NCBI GenBank assembly: GCA_018238155.1
Contig: JABCTZ010000017.1
Location: 116,949 to 180,948 of the forward strand
From: Candidatus Heimdallarchaeota archaeon
GTDB lineage: Archaea > Asgardarchaeota > Heimdallarchaeia > JABLTI01
Length of the DNA: 64,000 bases
Direction: 5' to 3'
The position numbers were made by a program, and so were the translations under genes. The notes below the pieces were generated by a model. It worked only from the letters and a program-made list of their open reading frames with translations. It was not told where the DNA came from and did no database searches. This document shows positions 1 to 10,100 of the stretch, in pieces. The stretch's first letter is position 1; each line of letters starts with the position of its first letter.

Positions 1-277
1 GATTATTGAATTCGAGATACCATTTGATTCAGGCGATTCTCACGGTCGAGATATAGCAGTAAATGTTGGTGATGATGAAGAAATATTTCTCTACTATCGG
101 GATGGAGACAATGAAACAACATACTCTCACTGGTTGGTAGAACTAGTTGAGTATGACTATTGTAGAATACATATTGGTTTACCCCCTGCTTTTACAGGGA
201 TTCCATTCTGGATATTTGCAACATCTCTTGCGAGTATCTTTATTATTGCTTCATTCATTAAGAAGAAGAAAAAGTGA
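1..277 (+). CDS. C-terminal end of a membrane-anchored extracellular protein (partial)
   Basis: An open frame enters from the left edge and ends at the TGA at 275-277, giving the last 91 residues. The last 35 residues or so hold one hydrophobic segment (IPFWIFATSLASIFIIASF) followed by five lysines. This is the usual C-terminal anchor of archaeal surface proteins, with the bulk outside and the basic tail inside. The visible part before the anchor is acidic and shows no recognisable family. The start lies outside the window, so function cannot be given. Confidence 0.7.
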   Translation, partial: IIEFEIPFDSGDSHGRDIAVNVGDDEEIFLYYRDGDNETTYSHWLVELVEYDYCRIHIGLPPAFTGIPFWIFATSLASIFIIASFIKKKKK

Positions 278-412
278 GATACATCTGAACAACTGAAAGC
301 TGAAGGAACTTACCCTTTAGCTAGTTATTTTTTTAATAATTCTTTTTTTCTTCTCACCGTAAGTATTTTAAATGGAAACTGAAAGGAAAAAGATAATCAA
401 TAATAATAAGCT

Positions 413-518
413 AGGCCTGTAGCGCAGTTAGGATAGCGCACTTGCCTTCTAATCAGTTCACTTGGTGATCTGAGAAGTAAGTAAGGGGTCGAGGGTTCAA
501 ATCCCTCCAGGCCTGCCA
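413..518 (+). tRNA. tRNA-Arg (UCU) with intron, CCA encoded
   Basis: The acceptor stem AGGCCTG (413-419) pairs with CAGGCCT (508-514). The D stem GCGC (422-425) pairs with GCGC (436-439). The anticodon stem CTTGC (441-445) pairs with GTAAG (481-485), and the T arm is GAGGG/TTCAAAT/CCCTC (491-507). Anticodon TCT is at 448-450. An intron of about 28 nt (about 452-479) sits at the canonical archaeal 37/38 position and would be removed by the splicing endonuclease. The discriminator is G515 and the CCA is encoded at 516-518. Confidence 0.93.
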
Positions 519-598
519 TTTTAATTTTAGTTATGAAACAATTTCATTTTACCATAAATTCTTTTACTTGCATTATTTTATATTTGAATGGTGTCGTA

Positions 599-1552
599 AT
601 GATTAAGCTAAAAGCATTAACTTCTAACCATATTTCAGACATTGTTCATTTAATCCTAAACAAGTGTAAACAAGCGAATTTAATTTTTCCTAATCTCTTT
701 GATCAAATACCAATTGAAACGAAACTATCCTCTATGCTCGACGATTTTTTTGTGAAAAATTCTGGATATGGTGCTTTTCGGAAAAATGAACTGGTGTCAT
801 TTCTTCTCGGATTTTCAGGTATACCTCATCTAAAGGGACAAGAACAGGGAATTTACATTCCGTTATGGGGGCATTATCAATCTAACATTGACGATCAACA
901 GTTTTTCCTTCTCTACCGCACTCTTGCTCAAGAAATTGTTAATGACGGTGTTTTTAATCATATCATAACCTATTTGCCAAATAATCCCCTCCTCCAAGAG
1001 CAATTATTCACTTTAGGTTTTGGTCTCTTGGTTATTGATGCTATTAGACCTATGGAATTAATTTCCACTAAACCTCTCCAATCAAAATTCGTTGTAAGGT
1101 CTATGACATCAGATGATCATAATGATGTTAATCAACTCGAAATTGATTTAAGTTCAAATTTGCAAACAAGTCCTACTTTTCTTCATTCATCCCTATCTGG
1201 TCAATCTTCTCCTTTGAGCGATTTTATCAGTGATAAAAACCAGACTTTTGTTGTCGAATTTGAGGATAAGATTGTAGCTGCTACACGTTGCGTCCTTGGT
1301 TCTAGTAATTTAGATCTTCTAGACCACTCCCAAACAATAGCAATAAATTTTGCAAATACTTATCCAGAATTCAGAGGGATGGGTTTAGGAACGCATTTAG
1401 TAAATGAAGTTCTCAAATGGGGTCAAACTCATCAATCTACTAGATGTACCGTAGATTTTGAATCAGCTAATCTGATTGCAACTCGGTTCTGGTTGTCCCT
1501 TTTTACTCCCATTGGTTTTAGTGCTATTCGCAAAATGGATAATCGTCTCTAA
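599..1552 (+). CDS. GNAT-family N-acetyltransferase
   Basis: A protein of about 317 residues. The C-terminal third carries a GNAT acetyl-CoA loop: YPEFRGMGLGTHLVNEVLKW contains the R/Q-x-x-G-x-G/A type signature. The N-terminal half looks like a second, degenerate acetyltransferase-like region, as in tandem GNAT proteins. The frame is open from 533, but the ATG at 599 gives the usual compact GNAT beginning (MIKLKALTS) and leaves room after the tRNA, so it is preferred. It stands alone between tRNA-Arg and a flavoprotein gene. The acceptor substrate cannot be told from sequence. Confidence 0.8.
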   Translation: MIKLKALTSNHISDIVHLILNKCKQANLIFPNLFDQIPIETKLSSMLDDFFVKNSGYGAFRKNELVSFLLGFSGIPHLKGQEQGIYIPLWGHYQSNIDDQQFFLLYRTLAQEIVNDGVFNHIITYLPNNPLLQEQLFTLGFGLLVIDAIRPMELISTKPLQSKFVVRSMTSDDHNDVNQLEIDLSSNLQTSPTFLHSSLSGQSSPLSDFISDKNQTFVVEFEDKIVAATRCVLGSSNLDLLDHSQTIAINFANTYPEFRGMGLGTHLVNEVLKWGQTHQSTRCTVDFESANLIATRFWLSLFTPIGFSAIRKMDNRL

Positions 1553-1663
1553 TTATCTTTTCTAGTCATTTACTATTTTTTTGTGTGGAAATTACTGAAT
1601 TTGTGCATGTTTTGTAATTATTATTTATATTCTATATTGATTGTTTATTAGCTTGGGATTATT

Positions 1664-2749
1664 ATGAAAAAAGTATTGCAAATTTGGCCTTTGATTTTGA
1701 ATAAAATAGAAACAAGTAATGTTAAAGAAACATATTTCTTTGATTTTAGTGATAATAAAGACGAAACTTGTGCTCTCCAGATAAGTAAAGGAACATGTCA
1801 ATTTATTGATGGTGTGCCGGAAAATTATACTATTAAGATTACTGTTGAGACTAAGGACTGGATATCAATCTTATCGAAGGAACAATTGATTGAAGATGTT
1901 ATTGCCGACGGAAAATTAACTATCGAAGGCGATGATAAGAAATTAACCAAATTTGAACAATATTTTTCTGGTGATCCCGATTGTCTACAATTCAAATCTA
2001 GTAACTATGTAATGACTGAGAATGAGAAAGAATTGGAAGAAGGAAAATGGACTAAACCACGAAAAATCTTAGCACTAATTGGTTCTCCAAGAAAAGACAG
2101 AGGTGCTACAACAATGGTTTATTCATTTCTCAAGCAAGGATTGGATGACTGTGATTGTGAAATTGATACCATCTATTTAGCTGATTTAGAAAATAAGACC
2201 TGTAAGGGATGTTTTACTTGCTGGAATGGAAAAGATAAGAAATGTGTCTATAGTGATGATGTTAATGATTTAATTCTTAAAATACCGACCTATGATTTAC
2301 TGATACTTGCAGCACCTGTTTATATTGATGGTCTTCCTGGTGCGCTGAAAAATTTTATTGATAGAATGCTTTGTCTACTCGCTCCCGAATTTATTATAAA
2401 AGACGATCATTGTCGACATCCCAGTAGATATCCAAGGATGCCTCATCTTCTCTTAGTATCCACTTGTGGATTCACAGAATTTGATAATTTCTCTCCAATG
2501 ATAGAACATGTAGAAGAAATTTGTAAAAATATGCATTTCTCTTATATTGGTGAAGTACTCCCACCAACTGCTTGGTTGATGACAGTTCCAAATCTACAAC
2601 CTTTATACTTGCCTGTTATTGAAGCTATAAAACAAGCTGGTAAAGATATTTTTACTTCAGGTAAAATTTCAGAGGATCTCTATAAGCAAATCACTAAACC
2701 TATCTTATCCCGTGGACAAATTTTTGCTTTCTATAATCGTGACCTATAG
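1664..2749 (+). CDS. SCP2-like domain fused to an iron-sulfur flavoprotein / NADPH-dependent FMN reductase
   Basis: 361 residues in two parts. Residues 1-110 resemble a sterol-carrier (SCP2-like) lipid-binding domain, with alternating strands ending in DGKLTIEGDDKKLTKFEQYF. Residues about 135-330 form a flavodoxin-like FMN-binding domain: the phosphate loop is GSPRKDRGATTM and the later motif is APVYIDGLPGALKNFIDRM. Between them CKGCFTCW..C gives a C-x2-C-x2-C-x7-C pattern like that of archaeal iron-sulfur flavoproteins, which bind a 4Fe-4S cluster near FMN. A cytoplasmic electron-transfer or reductase role is likely. The lipid-binding part suggests a hydrophobic substrate, which is an inference. 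Confidence 0.8.
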   Translation: MKKVLQIWPLILNKIETSNVKETYFFDFSDNKDETCALQISKGTCQFIDGVPENYTIKITVETKDWISILSKEQLIEDVIADGKLTIEGDDKKLTKFEQYFSGDPDCLQFKSSNYVMTENEKELEEGKWTKPRKILALIGSPRKDRGATTMVYSFLKQGLDDCDCEIDTIYLADLENKTCKGCFTCWNGKDKKCVYSDDVNDLILKIPTYDLLILAAPVYIDGLPGALKNFIDRMLCLLAPEFIIKDDHCRHPSRYPRMPHLLLVSTCGFTEFDNFSPMIEHVEEICKNMHFSYIGEVLPPTAWLMTVPNLQPLYLPVIEAIKQAGKDIFTSGKISEDLYKQITKPILSRGQIFAFYNRDL

Positions 2750-2827
2750 TTAATTTACATATAGAAATTGCTTGAAAAATTCTCTCTTATTGGATATATT
2801 GTGGGAGAGACAGATTGTATCGAAGAT

Positions 2828-3679
2828 CTAAATCTTCTTTACAAAATACTCTAGTTTCTTTAACCATAAGTCAGCATTGTTACTATTTCTTTCATTTATC
2901 ACATACCAGTGTGCAAGCGTTGCAATTGCAAACCCCTTCCAAGTATTCACTTCTCGTTGCAAATGCAGAGGAGGATGTACCTTTGAATATTCTTTAGCAT
3001 AAGCTAAATCAAAATAGATTGAACCCTTAGTAGCAAACTCCCAATCAATAATAGCATACTTTGCTTCTTGTTCTTTGGCAGTAGGATAGACTTGGAGAAT
3101 GTTGCCTTCGTGAAAGTCTCCATGAATTAAGTGAGTACCAGCTAATTTTGTCTTTTTTTGTTGATCTAAGAACTCGGTAATCAATTCCAAATACATTCCC
3201 CACTTTTCCTCATTTTCTTGTTCTTTGTTTAGAGGTTGGGTTAATTTCTTTACTACATCTTGCTCAAATGAAAATTTAGCTGGAATGTGTTTACTTGCTT
3301 TCTTCATAATCTCAATTAATTCAATCACTAACTGAAAATCTAGATAGGGTTTCATACTTGAAAATGCTTGGCCATGAATCCAAGATAATGCTCGAATAGA
3401 ACACCCAGCTTCTACAGAGGTCCACTCATCAATTATTTCTGGAATAATAATCAATTGCTCATCTGTATGCCTTTTTTTTACTACTTTTGCGATTGCTTTT
3501 AGAGCCATTCCTTCTCGCTCGAAACGATTTTGATAATAATCATTGTCTGGATAAATACGAAAAATCACTTTTTGCTCTTTATATTTGCCAGTAAATTTCT
3601 GGATTGATTCTCCTAATATCAGAGGATGTATATCATTAGCATTAGTAATTTCTGCCAATTGATCAGCTGTCAAATTCAT
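2828..3679 (-). CDS. Aminoglycoside/choline-kinase-like phosphotransferase (APH family)
   Basis: 283 residues with the protein-kinase-like small-molecule kinase fold. The catalytic loop is HLIHGDFHEGNIL (Brenner-type HGDxHxxN), followed by the metal-binding IIDWEFA. The N-terminal lobe contains a nucleotide-binding region (EQKVIFRIYPDNDYYQNRFEREGMAL). Relatives phosphorylate choline, sugars, homoserine or aminoglycosides, and the sequence does not decide which. The gene runs opposite to both neighbours and shows no operon partner. There is no sign that it is a resistance gene. Confidence 0.8.
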   Translation of the reverse strand: MNLTADQLAEITNANDIHPLILGESIQKFTGKYKEQKVIFRIYPDNDYYQNRFEREGMALKAIAKVVKKRHTDEQLIIIPEIIDEWTSVEAGCSIRALSWIHGQAFSSMKPYLDFQLVIELIEIMKKASKHIPAKFSFEQDVVKKLTQPLNKEQENEEKWGMYLELITEFLDQQKKTKLAGTHLIHGDFHEGNILQVYPTAKEQEAKYAIIDWEFATKGSIYFDLAYAKEYSKVHPPLHLQREVNTWKGFAIATLAHWYVINERNSNNADLWLKKLEYFVKKI

Positions 3680-3831
3680 ATTCTTACCAAACCTCTCAAT
3701 ACTGCATACTTCATCTTTAGCTTGATTTTGTTAGCGATTAGATGACTAATTAATATTTTTGGATGTAAAGAAAAAGACTTTAGTCTATTTTAACTAGATA
3801 GTATATGTTAAAATGTTCCGAGAGATGACTA

Positions 3832-6009
3832 ATGGTTCCAAAAACTGATTCTATTAAACCAACAATAACTGATATGATTTCATTGGAATTCGTTTCACAT
3901 GCAAAAATTTCGCCAAAAGGCGATAAAATTGCTTATTGTATTAGAAAAACGAACTGGACTAAAGATAGGTATGAGAATGATTGTTTTATATTTGATGTTG
4001 AGAAAAATAAAACCTTTCAATTAACTAGATATGGTAAAATAAATCAGATTGCCTGGATAAATAATGAATCTCTTGCAGTATTAAAAGAAGATCCTGAAAT
4101 GAAAGAAAATTCTAATCAAGTATTTGTTTTTGAAGATTTAATAGGAGAACCCATCCAAGTAACAGATCATTATAACGGCATCCAGACCTTTGAGATATTT
4201 GGTAAGGGGTTAATATATCTCGCAAAAGCTCCAGATAGAGCAGAAACAAAGGAACGTAAGACTAAGTTTGGATCCTTCATTCATTTTGAGCAAGAGCAAA
4301 GTGCAAGCGCACTTTATTATGTAGAATATGAGAAAATGAAGAATTATTTTGAAGGAAAGAAAAAGAAGAATGGAAATAATTCTAAATCGCTGATAAAACC
4401 TGTGATAGAAATTACCAAGCTATTGAAAGAACCTCTATCAATTTTGGGTTATGTTGTTTCTCCACAAAATGATGCAATTTATCTTACCTGTCAATCTCGA
4501 GATGACAAAGTATACGATCAAGAAACGAGCACTTATCAAATCAAGATAAAACCCACAGAAGCATTGAATGCTTATCTCAGCAAACAAGACGAAAAACAAC
4601 CTACTGATAAAAAAGAAACTAAGAATAAAAATGACAAAGAAGTGCTAGATGATGATCTATCATATCTTGGTGTTCTAACTAGAATCGCACTGCCAATTGT
4701 GAGCTCTATTGTTAATATTTCACCAGATGGAAAGAAACTCCTTGTAGCAAGAAGAGAACGCGATAATTTCTACTTCACTCAAAGTGATTTATGGACATTG
4801 GATGTAGATAAATGGCAACCCCTCCTAGCAAAGGAAGAAATAAACGATAAATTAGTGAAAATTACCGGTAGTCTAGATAGAACGCCTATGAATATACATT
4901 GGGTGAAAGAAGGAATATTTTGCTCTCATGTTGAAGGAACAAAAACAGCTATCATTCACATTTCTAAATCAGGGGAAATTTCTACATTAGATCTAGAAGG
5001 TTATTCTGCATCGCTGTTTAATACTTTTGATGTTTCAGAGAGCGGTCGTTTATGTTTCTTGGGATTCAACTCTTCTAAAATAGAAGAGCTCTATATTACT
5101 CAAAATGCAATTACAGTCAGCAAATTAGAATTCATACAAATAACTAATTTCGGCAAACAAATTCAAAATTGGAGATTCGGCACTGTCGAAACCATACGAT
5201 GGGCTAGTAAAGATGGAACTGAGATTGAGGGAGTTCTTAGAAAGCCTGATGGCTTCGATCCAAAGAAAAAATATCCATTAGTTTTTATCATCCATGGAGG
5301 CCCTGCAAGTTTTGACGCTGAAACTCTTCTACCTCGAAATAGCCTTTATTATTATCCTGGTATTCAATTTAGCAATCTGGATATACTAGTTTTAAGAGTA
5401 AATTATCGTGGGTCCATAGGAAGAGGACAAGCATTTCTTGAGCTAAACAAAGATAATCTTGGAATTGGTGATATGTGGGATCTAGAAAGTGCTATAGACT
5501 ATCTTGAAAAGCAAGGATTTGTTGACACTAACAAAATAGGCTGCATGGGTTGGAGTCAAGGCGGATATATCTCTGCTTTTGTAGGCATTCATTCAAAACG
5601 ATTCAAGGCAGTATCTGTTGGTGCAGGTATAGCAGACTGGTATACTTATCATATTAGCAATGATATTCCTCAATTTACAACTCATTACCTTTCTGGCAGT
5701 CCATTTAGAAATAGAGAATTATATGAGAAAACAGCTCCTATAAGTAATATCAAAAATGCCCAAACACCAACGCTAATTCAACATGGAGAAATTGACCAAA
5801 GAGTACCTCTATCAAATGCAAAAGAGCTCTATCGCGGTTTAAAGGAGATGAATGTACCCGTTGAATTGTTCATTTATCCAGGTATGGGTCATCCAATAAT
5901 CAAACCAAAAGAAAATCGTACGGTAATGTATCAAAATTTGAATTGGTTCAGTCACTACTTGTTAGGTGAGGTCTTGAATCTTTTTGATGAGAAGAAAATG
6001 GAAAAATGA
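3832..6009 (+). CDS. S9-family prolyl oligopeptidase / acylaminoacyl-peptidase-like serine peptidase
   Basis: 725 residues with the two-part layout of the family: an N-terminal beta-propeller of about 430 residues and a C-terminal alpha/beta-hydrolase domain. The nucleophile is S575 in GWSQGG, with acid D655 in GEIDQRVP and base H687 in GMGHP. The oxyanion strand HGGPASF is also present. There is no signal peptide, so it should act in the cytoplasm on short or acylated peptides. A charged lysine-rich insertion (about residues 170-185 and 250-275) interrupts the propeller. It is monocistronic by position. Confidence 0.9.
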   Translation: MVPKTDSIKPTITDMISLEFVSHAKISPKGDKIAYCIRKTNWTKDRYENDCFIFDVEKNKTFQLTRYGKINQIAWINNESLAVLKEDPEMKENSNQVFVFEDLIGEPIQVTDHYNGIQTFEIFGKGLIYLAKAPDRAETKERKTKFGSFIHFEQEQSASALYYVEYEKMKNYFEGKKKKNGNNSKSLIKPVIEITKLLKEPLSILGYVVSPQNDAIYLTCQSRDDKVYDQETSTYQIKIKPTEALNAYLSKQDEKQPTDKKETKNKNDKEVLDDDLSYLGVLTRIALPIVSSIVNISPDGKKLLVARRERDNFYFTQSDLWTLDVDKWQPLLAKEEINDKLVKITGSLDRTPMNIHWVKEGIFCSHVEGTKTAIIHISKSGEISTLDLEGYSASLFNTFDVSESGRLCFLGFNSSKIEELYITQNAITVSKLEFIQITNFGKQIQNWRFGTVETIRWASKDGTEIEGVLRKPDGFDPKKKYPLVFIIHGGPASFDAETLLPRNSLYYYPGIQFSNLDILVLRVNYRGSIGRGQAFLELNKDNLGIGDMWDLESAIDYLEKQGFVDTNKIGCMGWSQGGYISAFVGIHSKRFKAVSVGAGIADWYTYHISNDIPQFTTHYLSGSPFRNRELYEKTAPISNIKNAQTPTLIQHGEIDQRVPLSNAKELYRGLKEMNVPVELFIYPGMGHPIIKPKENRTVMYQNLNWFSHYLLGEVLNLFDEKKMEK

Positions 6010-6145
6010 GTTCCTTTTCTCACATTTTTTTACCATAATCATCTACTACTTTCTTCTATGTACTCCTATTTTCTCTCTATACCCAACACATAATATTGAT
6101 TCTAAATGCATATGGAGATAGATTGAAACTGACTGTTGAATTGTT

Positions 6146-7009
6146 ATGGTAGTAAAAAAAAATAGTGAAGTATCAGAATCAATTTCTATACCGATCAAAA
6201 TAGCTAATGAACTTGTTTATAACCCAGAAATCATTCAAGATGAATTATTTGAAGAAAACGAAGTAAAAATGGACATTGTGAATTTATCGCATTGGTTTGG
6301 TGATAATCAAGTTTTATCAGGTATATCTATGCCCATCTTCACGAACAAAGTTACAGCTATTATTGGTCCTTCTGGTTGTGGAAAATCAACCTTTCTTCGC
6401 GATTTGAATCGTATGAATGATTTGGTATCTATCTCTAGAATGTCAGGTGATATTCTATTAGGGAATAAAAATATCTATGATAATGATGTAGACGTAGTTC
6501 AATTGAGAAAACGAATTGGTATGGTCTTTCAGAAACCAAATCCTTTTCCAATGCCAATAGAAAATAACATTGCTTACGGTCCTTATATCCATGGGATAGA
6601 ACCTGACAGCATTCCTGAAATTGTGAAAAGTTGTTTGCAAAAAGCAGTTCTGTGGGATGAAGTTAAAGATCGATTAAAAGATAATGCTTTTTCTCTCTCT
6701 GGTGGACAGCAACAGAGATTATGTATTGCACGAACCTTATCCGTTCAACCTGAAGTAATCTTATTTGATGAACCTTGTAGTTCTCTTGATCCTCATGCTA
6801 CCGCTAAGATTGAGGACTTGATTACAAAATTGAAACAAGATTATACTGTAGTAATTGTTACACATAATATGCAACAAGCAGCTCGAGTGTCTGATTATAC
6901 TGCATTCTTCAATTTAGGTGATCTTGTAGAATTTAATAGTACTAAAACAATATTCAAATCTCCCGAGCGAAAAATGACAGAGGAGTATATTTCCGGGCGA
7001 TTTGGTTAA
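6146..7009 (+). CDS. pstB: Phosphate ABC transporter ATP-binding protein PstB, copy 1
   Basis: 287 residues. Walker A is GPSGCGKST, the Q loop is in [12 protein letters not shown], the ABC signature is LSGGQQQR, Walker B is [12 protein letters not shown] and the switch histidine is in [19 protein letters not shown]. The PstB-specific FQKPNPFPM stretch and the ending [11 protein letters not shown] support phosphate specificity. It would drive ATP-dependent phosphate import with PstC and PstA, encoded about 5 kb downstream. An N-terminal extension of about 40 residues is present. A second, very similar PstB follows at 7178, so this is a recent tandem duplication. Confidence 0.95.
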   Translation: MVVKKNSEVSESISIPIKIANELVYNPEIIQDELFEENEVKMDIVNLSHWFGDNQVLSGISMPIFTNKVTAIIGPSGCGKSTFLRDLNRMNDLVSISRMSGDILLGNKNIYDNDVDVVQLRKRIGMVFQKPNPFPMPIENNIAYGPYIHGIEPDSIPEIVKSCLQKAVLWDEVKDRLKDNAFSLSGGQQQRLCIARTLSVQPEVILFDEPCSSLDPHATAKIEDLITKLKQDYTVVIVTHNMQQAARVSDYTAFFNLGDLVEFNSTKTIFKSPERKMTEEYISGRFG

Positions 7010-7177
7010 CTCATTTTTATTGGTGGTTTGCATATTGAATGAAAATAATAAACAGCTTGATGAAACATTATGCACTAAAGAATTAATGAGCAAATTTCTA
7101 AATAATACGGGATTGTTTTACTATATTAATCGAATACATTTGAATAAATATTTTTATAGCTATGAACCATCGAATTA

Positions 7178-8083
7178 GTGGTGACAATATTTTTGCCAGC
7201 AAATACTCGCGATTCACTTTCCAAAGCTAAGCCTCTCAAAGACAGGAGCGAAGAAGCAAAGATTGCTATAAAAATAGCTGCTGATTTAACTGATCCACCC
7301 GAAATTGTCCGAGAAGATTTACTAAAAACACATGTATTGAAGATGGAGTCAGTTGAGCTTTCACACTGGTATGGCGATAACAGAGTTCTTTCTGGTATTT
7401 CTATGCCTATTTTCAACAACAGAGTTACAGCTATCATTGGTCCTTCCGGTTGTGGGAAATCGACTTTCCTTCGGGATTTAAACAGGATGAATGATTTAGT
7501 TAAGATTGCACGAATTGCTGGCAAAATTTTGCTTGATGGACAAGATATCTATGCAGAACATATTGATGTTGTTCAACTGAGAAAACGAATTGGTATGGTC
7601 TTTCAGAAACCAAATCCTTTTCCTATGTCAATAGAAAACAATATTGCATACGGTCCATATGTTCATGGAGTGAAGCATGAGGGTTTAGATGAAATTGTTG
7701 AAAGTAGCTTGAAAAAAGCTGCCTTATGGGAGGAGGTCAATCAACGACTAAAAGATTCTGCATTATCATTATCAGGAGGACAACAACAGCGGTTGTGTAT
7801 TGCTCGAGCCTTATCTGTTCAACCTGAGGTTCTCTTAATGGATGAACCGTGTAGCTCTCTTGACCCTCATGCTACCGCTAAGATTGAGGATTTAATTACA
7901 AAATTAAAGCAAGATTATACTGTAGTGATCGTTACCCATAATATGCAGCAAGCTGCTCGAGTGTCTGATTACACTGCATTTTTCAATATAGGGGAGTTAA
8001 TTGAATTTGATAGAACAAAGAAAATCTTTGCTAATCCTGAGAGGAAAATGACTGAAGAATATATTTCCGGGCGATTTGGATAG
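7178..8083 (+). CDS. pstB: Phosphate ABC transporter ATP-binding protein PstB, copy 2
   Basis: 301 residues with the same motifs as the preceding Pst[39 protein letters not shown] and the final [11 protein letters not shown]. Start candidates are the adjacent GTG codons at 7178 and 7181. The first 40 residues differ from copy 1, while the core is nearly identical, including long shared nucleotide stretches near the 3' end. The upstream gap of about 170 bases suggests its own promoter. It is followed 48 bases later by phoU. Why two ATPases are kept for one PstC/PstA pair is unclear; differential regulation is possible. Confidence 0.93.
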   Translation: MVTIFLPANTRDSLSKAKPLKDRSEEAKIAIKIAADLTDPPEIVREDLLKTHVLKMESVELSHWYGDNRVLSGISMPIFNNRVTAIIGPSGCGKSTFLRDLNRMNDLVKIARIAGKILLDGQDIYAEHIDVVQLRKRIGMVFQKPNPFPMSIENNIAYGPYVHGVKHEGLDEIVESSLKKAALWEEVNQRLKDSALSLSGGQQQRLCIARALSVQPEVLLMDEPCSSLDPHATAKIEDLITKLKQDYTVVIVTHNMQQAARVSDYTAFFNIGELIEFDRTKKIFANPERKMTEEYISGRFG

Positions 8084-8131
8084 ATAGTTAGGATACTAAT
8101 TAATTAACGAATATGAATATTAAGTAGAAAG

Positions 8132-8818
8132 GTGAAGAAATTGAGTAAATTCAGGTCGAAATTTGGTGGTACAATACGTTTCAAGGAAATTATGAAAGAA
8201 TTGAATCAACATCTAGTTGTCTTGTCCAATCTTGTGATTAAAATGATTAAAGATGGAAATACTGCCTTAGCTAATGATGATGAATCTATCTTCAAAAGAC
8301 TTGAAGAAGAACTTAAGGAAGTTCATGAACATTGTAATTCTATTGATGAAACTGTTATGGATACTATTGCTTTGCATCAACCATTTGCAAAGGATTTACG
8401 ATTTATACTTTCCACGCTCAAAGTTTCAAATGAAATTCACCGTTCAGCTCATGATGCAGTACACATTGCTAATAGTTCAGCTTTTATCAACCTGAAAAAA
8501 TATACTGAGATTATTCAAAGAATTGGTGATTTGGCTACAAAAGCTTCTTCCATGTTCAAGAAAAGCATAGAAGCATTTTGCAATCAGAAGGAGCTCAATG
8601 TGCAAAAATGGACAAAAAAGGATGATGAAGTTGATAGATTACATTCGGAAATCATTCAAGATGTCACTAAAATCGTTGAAACCGATCCAACATGGTCAAG
8701 AGCAGGTGTTAGTCTTATTCTGACAACAAGGTATATTGAACGAATTGCTGATCATGCATGCAATATTGTTGAAGAGAGCAATTATGTTGTTACAGGTAAA
8801 AAAGCCAAAATTGAGTAA
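8132..8818 (+). CDS. phoU: PhoU-family phosphate signalling regulator
   Basis: 228 residues, all helical, with the two three-helix PhoU repeats. Typical signatures are ALHQPFAKDLRFILSTLKVSNEIHR in the first repeat and TRYIERIADHACNIVEE in the second; the latter carries the E-x-x-x-D metal-cluster motif. The start is a GTG at 8132; a TTG at 8141 is an alternative. PhoU proteins bind metal ions and damp Pst activity in response to phosphate. Its position directly behind two pstB genes fits that job. Confidence 0.92.
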   Translation: MKKLSKFRSKFGGTIRFKEIMKELNQHLVVLSNLVIKMIKDGNTALANDDESIFKRLEEELKEVHEHCNSIDETVMDTIALHQPFAKDLRFILSTLKVSNEIHRSAHDAVHIANSSAFINLKKYTEIIQRIGDLATKASSMFKKSIEAFCNQKELNVQKWTKKDDEVDRLHSEIIQDVTKIVETDPTWSRAGVSLILTTRYIERIADHACNIVEESNYVVTGKKAKIE

Positions 8819-8967
8819 TGTCTTTTCTATCGAGTATTATCTTCATAGATTTTGATTCTTTTTCTTTCAGAGAAGACTTTGTATTGTTCGTTATTTTTTT
8901 TTATTTTGAAGAATTGAATACTATTCACGAGTATAAATTTGATATTTGGAATTACATTTGCCTAATT

Positions 8968-9045
8968 CTCTCTATATAGATATAATTGAGATATATTCAG
9001 CTATTGTTCTGAAAATAAACTATACAGAGAAGGATTATCTTAATG
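8968..9045 (+). promoter_or_regulatory. Duplicated promoter/leader region of the first pstS
   Basis: TCTATATAGA (8971-8980) is a 10-base palindrome that overlaps a TATA-like stretch. The 70 bases behind it match the region upstream of the second pstS (11197-11270) in order: CTATTGTT, then AAATA-ACTATAC. The conservation stops before the coding start at 9099. A shared phosphate-responsive promoter is the likely meaning. Confidence 0.55.
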
Positions 9046-9098
9046 TCTCTCCTAAGATGTGCACACAAGAAAATAAAACTAAATGGAGAAAAAATAAA

Positions 9099-10031
9099 AT
9101 GTCATTCGGTAAAAATACTAGCAAACTAACATACCTCCTTATTACATTAATTTTTGTTGGAACAGGTTTTGGTGTCTTTATTGGTTGGATTGCTTTTAAT
9201 GATGGAAACGGTGGAGATACATATATCTTAAATGTTCAAGGCTCCACCACAGTAGAAAAAATATGTACCTTGTCTGCAGTTCCTTTTATGGAAGCTCATC
9301 CTAGTGTTCAAGTAACGATTTCAGGTACAGGCTCGGGAACAGGAATTGGTACACTTATCAATAGTCAATGTGACATTGCAATGGCTTCCAGAACAGTAAA
9401 ATCAACTGAAAATGATACCGCACATACAAGTACAGGTGTTTGGTTGAGACAATTTACAATTGCAAAAGATGGATTGGCGATAATTATTAATGACGACGTT
9501 ACTAGCATTTTAGATCTCAGTGAAGATACAATCAAGGCAATTTTTAACGGCACAATTTCTAATTGGAGTGATACAGCTTTACCAGATGTAGGTTTATCCA
9601 GTGAAATTCAAGTAGTGGTTAGAGAAGAAGGATCTGGTACAAGAGATACCTTCAATGAATTAATAATGGGTGATGCAGATCAAGAATTCGCAGACAGTCA
9701 ATATGTTGGCGATGCTTTGCCTATGACTAGTAATCAGATGATTTTCGATGAAGTAAATACTAACCCCCAAGCAATCGGTTATGTTGGACTTGGGTATCTT
9801 GGTGACGGCGTTGAATCAGTACATGTAGATGGCGTTGAACCAACTTTTGAAACAGTAGTAGATGCAACATATTCTATTCAAAGAGAACTTTACCTAGTAA
9901 CTTTAGGTGACCCTGAAGTTGGGTCATTAATATGTGAATATGTGAATTGGCATTTCAGCCCAGACGGACAATATTTTGTCTTTGATTCTGGGTTCATAAA
10001 TATCTTACCTAGACGAGACAATCTAATATAG
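9099..10031 (+). CDS. pstS: Phosphate-binding protein PstS, copy 1
   Basis: The protein starts MSFGKNTSKLTYLLITLIFVG, with one uncleaved-looking membrane anchor (residues about 10-32) followed by the PstS periplasmic-binding fold. NVQGSTTVEK, SGTGSGTGIG and REEGSGTRDTF are the phosphate-contact loops. The frame is open 51 codons further upstream, but the ATG at 9099 aligns exactly with the start of the second PstS and is chosen. No lipobox cysteine is seen, so anchoring is by the N-terminal helix. The protein catches phosphate outside the cell for PstC/PstA. It is a close paralogue of 11327-12259. Confidence 0.93.
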   Translation: MSFGKNTSKLTYLLITLIFVGTGFGVFIGWIAFNDGNGGDTYILNVQGSTTVEKICTLSAVPFMEAHPSVQVTISGTGSGTGIGTLINSQCDIAMASRTVKSTENDTAHTSTGVWLRQFTIAKDGLAIIINDDVTSILDLSEDTIKAIFNGTISNWSDTALPDVGLSSEIQVVVREEGSGTRDTFNELIMGDADQEFADSQYVGDALPMTSNQMIFDEVNTNPQAIGYVGLGYLGDGVESVHVDGVEPTFETVVDATYSIQRELYLVTLGDPEVGSLICEYVNWHFSPDGQYFVFDSGFINILPRRDNLI

Positions 10032-10100
10032 GTGAAGAAGTTAGGAGATTTTTTCTCCTAACAATTCTATTTTTCATTAATAAATAAAAAAATACTTTTT

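Noticed and set aside
8946..9098. Longer start of the first PstS
   Set aside because: The added 51 residues have no counterpart in the second PstS, and this stretch matches the second gene's non-coding leader.
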